From: Lachnospiraceae bacterium
Lineage (GTDB): Bacteria > Bacillota_A > Clostridia > Lachnospirales > Lachnospiraceae
Assembly: GCA_017464045.1 (NCBI GenBank)
Contig: JAFUEG010000383.1
Coordinates: 1-8,405, forward strand
DNA length: 8,405 bases
Reading direction: 5' to 3'
Positions 1 to 4,974 of this stretch are shown here, piece by piece. A program made the translations under genes and the position numbers. Under the pieces are notes generated by a model that was not told the DNA's origin, ran no database searches, and saw only the letters and a list, made by a program, of their open reading frames with translations. How positions within the stretch are numbered: the stretch's first letter is position 1; each line of letters opens with the position of its first letter.

Positions 1-395
1 CAAGACCGTGCGCTATGCCTATGAGCATGGAATCAATTACTTTGACCTTGCTGCCGGTGACGGCAGTGCATTTGGTATATTTGGAGAAGTTTTATGAGCT
101 TAGCGAGGAAGAGCTGGATTACAGTATCATCGGAAGCTTTGCTCCGCCGGAGGCAAACGGAAAGTGTGTATATTGTAACCATTGTAAGCCTTGCCCTGTG
201 GGACTGGATATCGGGATGATCAATAAGTTCTACGATCTGGCGAAAATCGGAGACGATATGGCAAGGGCGCATTATCATGCACTGGACACTAAAGCGGGCG
301 ATTGTATCCGTTGTGGACATTGTAACAGCCGTTGTATGTTCGGAGTGGATCAGATGAGCAGGATGCAGGAGATAAAAGAGTATTTTGGGGAGTGA
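1..395 (+). pseudogene. Broken aldo/keto reductase with [4Fe-4S] tail (internal deletion and frame change; 5' end outside window)
   Basis: Two pieces of one family are joined out of frame. Codons from position 2 read as an N-terminal aldo/keto reductase segment (TVRYAYEHGINYFDLAAGDG, then FGIFGEVL) and hit TGA at 95-97. The other frame, readable from about 80 to the TGA at 393-395, gives the C-terminal part: a SEEELDYSIIGSFAP stretch, then two ferredoxin-like clusters, CxxCxxCxxCP (Cys codons 165, 174, 183, 192) and CxxCxxCxxxC (303, 312, 321, 333). Family members are about 370 residues long, with a TIM barrel of more than 200 residues between these pieces. Here they are separated by almost nothing, so roughly 600-700 bp appear lost. 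The missing part carries most of the active site, so no working reductase is expected. An ATG at 15 opens the C-terminal frame, but its first 20 or so residues are out-of-frame reading of the N-terminal segment. An assembly error is the main alternative. Confidence 0.8.
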
Positions 396-408
396 CATGT
401 ATGGGGCG

Positions 409-420
409 TATAGGCCTATA
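409..420. repeat. Perfect 12-bp palindrome after the reductase remnant
   Basis: TATAGGCCTATA is its own reverse complement. It lies 13 bases past the TGA of the remnant. It has no loop and no following T-run, so it is not a terminator. It could be a protein-binding dyad or chance; nothing else supports a function. Confidence 0.35.
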
Positions 421-481
421 TCGGTTAACGGAATAATTGATTCAGTAAAATTAAGAATAAAATATAAAAAATAGGATAATA

Positions 482-510
482 TAGATTTTTAGGGAACTTT
501 ATGTTATTAT
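482..510 (+). promoter_or_regulatory. Candidate extended -10 promoter of the Fic gene
   Basis: TG-T-TATTAT at 502-510 is an extended -10 element (five of six -10 bases match TATAAT). TAGATT at 482-487 is a weak -35 with a 17-base spacer. Initiation would fall near 517, giving a leader of about 30 bases that contains the ribosome site AAGGAGG (531-537). The -10 lies inside the spacer of the inverted repeat at 489-532. Other AT-rich matches upstream (TTGATT 437-442 with TATAAA 463-468, 20-base spacer) are poorer. Assigned by eye only. Confidence 0.45.
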
Positions 511-532
511 ATACAATGTAAAAGTTCCCTAA
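489..532. repeat. 12-bp inverted repeat bracketing the Fic promoter -10; possible operator or hairpin
   Basis: TTAGGGAACTTT (489-500) and AAAGTTCCCTAA (521-532) are exact reverse complements separated by 20 bases. Arm centres are 32 bp apart, about three helical turns. The extended -10 at 502-510 is in the spacer, and the second arm runs into the ribosome site AAGGAGG. If transcription starts near 517, only the right arm is in the RNA, so the repeat would act as DNA (a repressor site). If transcription comes from further upstream, the arms could form a hairpin next to the ribosome site. Confidence 0.6.
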
Positions 533-546
533 GGAGGTAATATAAT

Positions 547-1488
547 ATGGAGAACTCTTTTGATACAATTCAACAGTTACTACAGGAAAAGGCAGATTAT
601 CAGGCACGGTTGAATCTTATTCCATATGACGGTTCTCCTGAGGTTAAGGAGAACAGCAGCGGAAAATATCTGTATATCAGAAAAAGGGTTAACGGAAGAT
701 TGACATCTACTTATGTGGATGTATATTCTGAGGAATTACATCAATTGTTGCTTCGTAATGTGAAAGAAGCACGAGAATTAAAAAAACAAATTCGAAGAGT
801 CGACAAAGAGTTGGTTTTAAACGGATATAAGGGGTACGAACTGTCTAAAGATGTTATTGTTAATATAGATTTTGCCAGAGCAAACTTAAAATCAAATATT
901 TATGATCAGGCAATTTTGGAAGGAGTTGCCACGACATTTCCTCAAACAGAAGAAATCATTGAAAATGGAACAGTTAACGGAATGACTGCTGATGATGTAC
1001 AGAAAATTCTAAATTTGAAACATGCATGGGAGTTCATTCTTGACAAGGATGTAATTCAATCGGATAGTAATTACTATCTATTATGCCGTATAGCTAAGCT
1101 GGTAAATGAAGGATTTTTTTATGATGGTGGAAGGGTACGAGGAGTACCGATAAAAATCGGTGGAACAAGTTATGTACCGCCAATTCCTATTGAGCTACAG
1201 GTTATAGAACACATTAATGATATTCTTGGTTCAGATAAGGAAACTATTGATATAGCAATCGAACTTTGTATGTATTGTATGAGAACGCAGATTTTTATAG
1301 ATGGTAATAAACGTGCATCCGTGATATTTGCAAATCATTATATGATTGCTCATGGTCTTGGACTAATAATTATTCCGGAAAATCATATTCCGGATTTTAA
1401 AAAGAAGCTTGTAAAATATTATGAAAGCGGAGACACTGGCGACATCAGTGACTTTTTGAAAGAAAACTGTTGGCGTAAATGTGTCTGA
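547..1488 (+). CDS. Fic-domain protein with Gln in place of the catalytic His
   Basis: A 313-residue Fic/Doc-fold protein. Fic enzymes usually transfer AMP to a hydroxyl of a target protein. Residues 1-90 form an N-terminal domain with a YLYIRKRVNGRLTSTYV stretch and a basic helix. Residues 121-140 (QAILEGVATTFPQTEEIIEN) sit where class II Fic proteins carry the inhibitory (S/T)xxxE(G/N) helix; E125 and G126 are kept but Q121 replaces Ser/Thr. The substrate flap is visible at 194-212 (RVRGVPIKIGGTSYVPP). The core motif at 248-256 is QIFIDGNKR, where HxFx(D/E)GN(G/K)R is expected, so the catalytic base His is Gln248 (codon CAG, 1288-1290); Asp252, Asn254 and Arg256 remain. AAGGAGG lies 9 bases before the ATG. 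Classical AMP transfer is doubtful; altered chemistry, a binding role or inactivation are possible. The gene looks more AT-rich than thpR, suggesting acquisition. The family call is firm; the activity is unknown. Confidence 0.88.
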   Translation: MENSFDTIQQLLQEKADYQARLNLIPYDGSPEVKENSSGKYLYIRKRVNGRLTSTYVDVYSEELHQLLLRNVKEARELKKQIRRVDKELVLNGYKGYELSKDVIVNIDFARANLKSNIYDQAILEGVATTFPQTEEIIENGTVNGMTADDVQKILNLKHAWEFILDKDVIQSDSNYYLLCRIAKLVNEGFFYDGGRVRGVPIKIGGTSYVPPIPIELQVIEHINDILGSDKETIDIAIELCMYCMRTQIFIDGNKRASVIFANHYMIAHGLGLIIIPENHIPDFKKKLVKYYESGDTGDISDFLKENCWRKCV

Positions 1489-1501
1489 TTATTGATTAAT
1501 T

Positions 1502-2008
1502 ATGAGACTATTCATCGCAATTCAATTTGAAGAAAATATAATTAACGCATTGACTGATTTTCAGGATAATCTTAAAAGACAGGGCGTGACGGGAAACTAT
1601 ACCAAACGGGAGAATCTGCATATCACGCTGGCATTTATCGGTGATTACGGTAATCCTGAAAGGGTTCTTGATGCTATGGAGCGGGTGGACTTTCGTCCGA
1701 TTAAAATCAGCTTGAACGGAGTCGGAAGCTTTGGAGATTTGTTCTGGGTTGGACTTGCTGATAATCCGCAGCTTACAGGGTATGTGAGGAGGCTGCGTCG
1801 GGAGCTTTCTGAACAGTGCATACCGTTTGATAAAAAGAGATTTTCACCGCACATTACCCTGATTAGAAAGAGTTCATATAAAGACGGAAAACCTATTCCT
1901 GTGTCTGATCCGCCGAAAGGCAGTATGGTGGCAACTGGGGTTTCGCTTATGTGCTCGGAGCGTGGGAAAAATGGGATGATTTATACTGAGATTGGAAGAG
2001 TGGAGTAA
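1502..2008 (+). CDS. thpR: RNA 2',3'-cyclic phosphodiesterase (2H / LigT family)
   Basis: A 168-residue cytoplasmic 2H phosphoesterase. The family hydrolyses 2',3'-cyclic phosphate ends of RNA to 2'-phosphates; some members were first described as 2'-5' RNA ligases. Both signature motifs are present and correctly spaced: H40-I-T42-L (in LHITLAFIG) and H117-I-T119-L (in SPHITLIRK). The start MRLFIAI is the standard N terminus of the family, which fixes the ATG. The length is near the usual 170-190. The gene begins 13 bases after the Fic stop, and those bases (TTATTGATTAATT) contain no recognisable ribosome site or promoter. Expression therefore probably depends on read-through or translational coupling from the Fic gene. 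Its natural substrate in the cell cannot be read from the sequence. Confidence 0.9.
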   Translation: MRLFIAIQFEENIINALTDFQDNLKRQGVTGNYTKRENLHITLAFIGDYGNPERVLDAMERVDFRPIKISLNGVGSFGDLFWVGLADNPQLTGYVRRLRRELSEQCIPFDKKRFSPHITLIRKSSYKDGKPIPVSDPPKGSMVATGVSLMCSERGKNGMIYTEIGRVE

Positions 2009-2014
2009 AAAGTG

Positions 2015-2043
2015 TAGAGTAAAATCCTAAGTGATGGTATAAT
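2015..2043 (+). promoter_or_regulatory. Extended -10 promoter of the rubrerythrin-desulfoferrodoxin unit
   Basis: TGGTATAAT at 2035-2043 is a perfect extended -10 (TGn plus TATAAT at 2038-2043). TAGAGT at 2015-2020 is a weak -35 with a 17-base spacer; an extended -10 often needs little from the -35. Initiation would be near 2050. A second exact TATAAT at 2054-2059 lies 16 bases downstream, within the near-palindrome at 2049-2071, and might be an alternative -10. Confidence 0.65.
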
Positions 2044-2048
2044 GTCTG

Positions 2049-2071
2049 TATCATATAATCGGTATGTGATA
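2049..2071. promoter_or_regulatory. Near-palindrome over the rbr transcription start; candidate repressor site
   Basis: Left arm TATCATATA (2049-2057) and right arm TATGTGATA (2063-2071) match as an inverted repeat at eight of nine positions, with a 5-base centre. It covers the predicted start of transcription and the second TATAAT. It does not fit the PerR consensus (TTATAATNATTATAA) or the Rex consensus as I know them, so the regulator is unknown. Confidence 0.4.
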
Positions 2072-2107
2072 AATTAGAAAAAACTAAAGAGTAAAGGAGA
2101 AGTTGTT

Positions 2108-2650
2108 ATGGGAAAAAATCCGTATGCAGGAACTAAGACAGAGAAGAATCTATGGGAGGCCTTTGCCGGTGAATCGCAGGCAAGAAATAAATATACATAT
2201 TTTGCTTCGGTTGCCAAGAAGGCAGGTTACGAGCAGATTGCAGCCTTATTCTTAAAGACTGCGGAAAATGAGAAGGAGCATGCCAAGCTTTGGTTTAAGG
2301 CGCTCGGTGAGCTTGGTGATACGGCGGAAAATCTTCTTCAGGCGGCAGAGGGTGAGAATCACGAGTGGACAGATATGTACGAGAGGATGGCTAAGGATGC
2401 TGAGGAAGAAGGCTTCCCTGAGCTTGCAGAGAAGTTTAGAGGCGTAGCTGCCATCGAAAAGATGCATGAGGAAAGATACCGTGCACTGCTTAAAAATGTT
2501 GAAGCTATGGAAGTGTTCAAAAAAAGTGGCGTAACAATGTGGGAGTGCCGCAATTGCGGTCATGTTGTTGTAGGACTTGAGGCACCTGAGGTGTGTCCGG
2601 TATGTAATCATCCTCAGTCCTTCTTTGAAGTACGTCAGGAAAATTATTAA
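2108..2650 (+). CDS. rbr: Rubrerythrin (NADH-dependent peroxide reductase component)
   Basis: A 180-residue cytoplasmic protein that reduces hydrogen peroxide at a non-haem diiron site, taking electrons through its own rubredoxin domain. The four-helix ferritin-like domain (about 1-140) shows the expected ligands: E22 in [10 protein letters not shown]55 and H58 in ENEKEH, E83 and E86 in [10 protein letters not shown], and E117 with H120 in IEKMHEERY. The C-terminal rubredoxin-like domain carries C147-x2-C150 and C163-x2-C166. Length and domain order match classical rubrerythrin. The ribosome site AAAGGAGA (2093-2100) precedes the ATG by 7 bases. It is followed after 17 bases by desulfoferrodoxin; together they detoxify peroxide and superoxide in anaerobes. 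Control probably acts through the promoter and near-palindrome just upstream. Confidence 0.96.
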   Translation: MGKNPYAGTKTEKNLWEAFAGESQARNKYTYFASVAKKAGYEQIAALFLKTAENEKEHAKLWFKALGELGDTAENLLQAAEGENHEWTDMYERMAKDAEEEGFPELAEKFRGVAAIEKMHEERYRALLKNVEAMEVFKKSGVTMWECRNCGHVVVGLEAPEVCPVCNHPQSFFEVRQENY

Positions 2651-2667
2651 GATACGGGGGTGTTATT

Positions 2668-3036
2668 ATGAAGTTTTTTGTATGTGAAAAATGTGGCAAT
2701 TTTGTTGAAATGATTAAGGAGTCGGGAGCACCGATGATATGCTGCGGTGAGAAAATGAAAGAGCTTATTCCGGGTACATCAGATGGTGCAGTTGAAAAGC
2801 ATGTACCTGTAGTTACTGTGGATGGTAACAAGGTAACTGTTACAGTTGGCTCTGTAGAGCATCCTATGATGGACGCACATTATATTGAATGGATTGCATT
2901 GGAAACCGTAAAGGGAGCACAAAGAAAAGTACTTAAGCCTGATGAAAAACCTTGTGCGGAATTTATATTAACAGATGATGATTCTGTTGTGGAAGTATAT
3001 GCATATTGTAATCTGCACGGTCTTTGGAAGGCATAA
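2668..3036 (+). CDS. dfx: Desulfoferrodoxin (superoxide reductase, two-iron class)
   Basis: A 122-residue cytoplasmic superoxide reductase that converts superoxide to hydrogen peroxide without releasing oxygen. The N-terminal desulforedoxin domain binds the first iron with C6-x2-C9 and the adjacent pair C25-C26, all present, so this is the two-iron form rather than neelaredoxin. The catalytic iron site is complete: E43-K44-H45 (EKHVP), H65 and H71 in EHPMMDAHYIEW, C114 and H117 in CNLHGLWK. Length is normal for the family. A GGGGGTG stretch (2656-2662) serves as a ribosome site 5-7 bases before the ATG. Its peroxide product would feed the rubrerythrin encoded just upstream. The unit closes with a strong terminator. 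Confidence 0.96.
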   Translation: MKFFVCEKCGNFVEMIKESGAPMICCGEKMKELIPGTSDGAVEKHVPVVTVDGNKVTVTVGSVEHPMMDAHYIEWIALETVKGAQRKVLKPDEKPCAEFILTDDDSVVEVYAYCNLHGLWKA

Positions 3037-3065
3037 AGAATAATTAAATATATACCATAAGAGCT

Positions 3066-3101
3066 AAGCACTTACCCTGTCGTAAGTGCTTTTCTTATTT
3101 T
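3066..3101 (+). terminator. Intrinsic terminator of the rbr-dfx unit
   Basis: A perfect 10-bp stem, AAGCACTTAC (3066-3075) and GTAAGTGCTT (3082-3091), has a 6-base loop CCTGTC and is followed by the T-rich tract TTCTTATTTTC. It starts 29 bases after the desulfoferrodoxin stop. Confidence 0.93.
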
Positions 3102-3113
3102 CTCATTACACAT

Positions 3114-3129
3114 TATGACTAAAGTCATA
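3114..3129. promoter_or_regulatory. Perfect dyad TATGACTAAAGTCATA upstream of the ABC/two-component operon; candidate regulator site
   Basis: TATGACT (3114-3120) and AGTCATA (3123-3129) are exact reverse complements around a central AA. NarL/LuxR-type response regulators commonly bind short symmetrical sites of this size, and such a regulator is encoded in the operon downstream. The best -10 nearby is GATAAT at 3178-3183, with no convincing -35, which would fit an activator-dependent promoter with the dyad centred near -68. No confident promoter is visible in the rest of 3130-3291; otherwise that stretch is AT-rich spacer ending in the ribosome site AGGAGAGG (3279-3286). Confidence 0.45.
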
Positions 3130-3291
3130 TCGAATTCCTATCTTTTTTCACTACAAATCTTTTTTTCAAGCTGATAAGATAATACCATCAGATTAAGATT
3201 TTATTTGATAAGCAATACAAGATGAACAAGTTAAAAAATTTTGGATGATGAGTTTATAGAGTAAAGAATTATTAAAACAGGAGAGGATGTT

Positions 3292-4044
3292 ATGGATACA
3301 ATTCTTAAAACAGTTGACCTGACCAAGAAGTATGATGGCAGAACCGTGGTGGATAATCTGAATATCGAGATAAAAAAGGGAGAGATTTTCGGACTTTTAG
3401 GACCGAACGGTGCAGGTAAGAGTACCACCATGAATATGATATGCAATATCGTTAAGCCGGATTACGGAACGGTGGAATTTATGAGTAAGGATTTTCGGAA
3501 GAATAAGAAGGAGCTTAGCAAAAGGCTTGGATATATACCGCAGAATCTTGCCATACACGGAAGTCTTAAGGCTTGGGAAAATGTTGAGCTTTTCACCTCT
3601 CTTTACGGGATAAAGGGCGAGGAGTTAAAGGATAGAATTGATGAGTCCTTGGAGTATGTTGGACTTTCCGAAAGAAGAAATGATTACGCGAAGAATTTCT
3701 CCGGAGGTATGAAACGAAGGCTTAATATAGCTTGTGCCATAGGACATCATCCGGATTTGCTCATCTTTGATGAACCGACAGTTGGTATCGATCCGCAGTC
3801 CAGAAACTTTATATTAGAGAAGATAAAGGAATCTAATAAAAACGGAGCAACTGTTATATATACAAGTCATTATATGGAAGAAGTTGAGGCTATATGCAGC
3901 CGCATAGCGATTATGGATAACGGAAGAGTGATTGCCAGCGGAACAAGCGAGGAGTTAAAGAAGCTTGTGGTTGATGATGTGGAGTCCATAACACTTGAGG
4001 AAGTGTTCCTCACCATTACAGGAAAGAAATTGAGGGATTATTGA
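3292..4044 (+). CDS. ABC-2 type transporter ATP-binding protein
   Basis: A 250-residue cytoplasmic ATPase of the DrrA/NatA-like group that would power the two permeases encoded directly after it. All nucleotide-binding motifs are present: Walker A GPNGAGKST (37-45), Q-loop Gln84 in YIPQN, signature FSGGM (136-140), Walker B LLIFDEP (156-162), D-loop region VGIDPQSR and H-loop His193 in TSHYMEEVE. The end at residue 250 lacks the long C-terminal extension of DrrA-type drug exporters. The ATG follows AGGAGAGG by 5 bases. The stop TGA (4042-4044) is immediately followed by the ATG of the first permease, so translation is probably coupled. Substrate cannot be read from the ATPase; the kinase/regulator pair downstream suggests an export or resistance system switched on by its substrate. 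Confidence 0.94.
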   Translation: MDTILKTVDLTKKYDGRTVVDNLNIEIKKGEIFGLLGPNGAGKSTTMNMICNIVKPDYGTVEFMSKDFRKNKKELSKRLGYIPQNLAIHGSLKAWENVELFTSLYGIKGEELKDRIDESLEYVGLSERRNDYAKNFSGGMKRRLNIACAIGHHPDLLIFDEPTVGIDPQSRNFILEKIKESNKNGATVIYTSHYMEEVEAICSRIAIMDNGRVIASGTSEELKKLVVDDVESITLEEVFLTITGKKLRDY

Positions 4045-4974
4045 ATGATACGATATCTTATTAAAAATAATTTCAAAATAATGATGCGAAGCGGCGTAAA
4101 TATTCTTCTTTATATCGTGTGTCCTGTGCTTGTGTCGGCGGTACTTATAAGCGCATTTTCATCTCTTATGGAAAACTACAAGCCGGATGAGGAATTTATG
4201 GCTAAGTACGGTGCTATCGAATCTAACTTCGAAGATCAAGCCAATGACAACCAAGCTAACTTTGCAGACCAAACCAACGAAGACCAATCCGAAGATTCCG
4301 ACCAAACAAACGGTATGATAAACTCATTTAATATAGCTGCAATCAACATCGAGCACCCATACTTTGTGCCTGCGATTGATTCGACGGACTACTACGGAAT
4401 AATCGAGGTAGTGTACTTTGGATGGTGTGCCATAGTATGTATATCCGGTCTTTTATCCAGTGAGAAAAAGAACAGGATAAATGACAAGCTTTACGTTTCC
4501 AATCTGTCGGTAACGCAAATCTATCTTGCCAGACTCATACCGCTTTCAATTACCTGTGCACTCGGCGTATCTATTGCGGCGGTTATAGGCATGGTATTTA
4601 TGGGAGTTCATTGGGGTAATTTGCTACTGTCCGCTATCGTGGTCATTCTTATGATATTTGCGGCATCAGCATTTGAAATGATGTTATATGAGATAACAAA
4701 CAGTATGCTGGTTACAATTATTGTTTCCTTTGCCATAGTCTGGATATGGGGATTTTTTGGAGGAAGCTTCGAGACCTATATGTTTTCACCGCATTCCATG
4801 ACACTTAAAAATATTGATCCCATATATCACGGAAACCGGGCACTGGTGGAGCTTTCATGTATGGGACACAGCGACTATGTGTTAAGATCGGTTATTTATT
4901 CGCTGATTATGATAGTTGTTTGTTCGCTGGTGGCAGTGTTTGCAGGAAATGTCAGAAGGAGGAAGGGTGCATGA
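4045..4974 (+). CDS. ABC-2 type permease, first subunit, with acidic repeat in its outer loop
   Basis: A 309-residue integral membrane protein with about six hydrophobic segments (roughly 18-38, 117-137, 157-186, 190-212, 221-240, 282-302), the usual ABC-2 permease layout. The first segment is followed by a predicted extracytoplasmic loop of about 78 residues containing an 11-residue tandem repeat rich in Asp, Asn and Gln (61-90). The cytoplasmic stretch SSEKKNRINDKLYVSNLSVTQ between segments 2 and 3 resembles the coupling-helix region of ABC-2 permeases. The ATG directly abuts the ATPase stop (TGAATG). The 3' end overlaps the second permease by 4 bases (ATGA). The two permeases differ strongly in size, so a heterodimeric channel with the ATPase is the likely arrangement. 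The substrate is unknown. Confidence 0.88.
   Translation: MIRYLIKNNFKIMMRSGVNILLYIVCPVLVSAVLISAFSSLMENYKPDEEFMAKYGAIESNFEDQANDNQANFADQTNEDQSEDSDQTNGMINSFNIAAINIEHPYFVPAIDSTDYYGIIEVVYFGWCAIVCISGLLSSEKKNRINDKLYVSNLSVTQIYLARLIPLSITCALGVSIAAVIGMVFMGVHWGNLLLSAIVVILMIFAASAFEMMLYEITNSMLVTIIVSFAIVWIWGFFGGSFETYMFSPHSMTLKNIDPIYHGNRALVELSCMGHSDYVLRSVIYSLIMIVVCSLVAVFAGNVRRRKGA
4225..4314 (+). repeat. 33-bp / 11-residue tandem repeat in permease 1
   Basis: About 2.7 units: NFEDQANDNQA (4225-4257), NFADQTNEDQS (4258-4290) and the partial EDSDQTNG (4291-4314). At DNA level the units are diverged but aligned codon for codon, rich in CAA, AAC and GAC codons unlike the surrounding gene. The repeat lies in the predicted outer loop after the first membrane segment, at residues 61-90. 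Confidence 0.7.

Noticed and set aside
15..395. A stand-alone 126-residue ferredoxin-like protein starting at ATG 15
   Set aside because: The overlapping frame from position 2 is clear N-terminal aldo/keto reductase sequence up to the stop at 95, so the first 20-25 residues of this frame are out-of-frame reading; no ribosome site lies before position 15. Treated as a pseudogene remnant.
425..607. Minus-strand 60-residue hydrophobic frame across the Fic leader, considered as an antitoxin or small membrane toxin
   Set aside because: GTG start with no ribosome site; the hydrophobic part is simply the AT-rich promoter region read backwards, and it overlaps the Fic start.
2049..2071. PerR box at the rubrerythrin promoter
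   Set aside because: Dyad spacing and bases do not fit TTATAATNATTATAA well enough; kept only as an unassigned near-palindrome.
2252..2611. Minus-strand 119-residue frame opposite rubrerythrin
   Set aside because: Opposite a complete, motif-perfect rubrerythrin; no independent evidence.
3205..3235. TTGATA at 3205-3210 as the -35 of the ABC operon promoter
   Set aside because: No acceptable -10 at 16-19 bases downstream (AAGTTA, AGTTAA), so no promoter called.
4857..4970. Upstream ATG that would extend permease 2 by 38 residues
   Set aside because: The extension overlaps permease 1 coding sequence in another frame, is Cys-rich and not membrane-like, and the ATG at 4971 has an AAGGAGG site 8 bases away.
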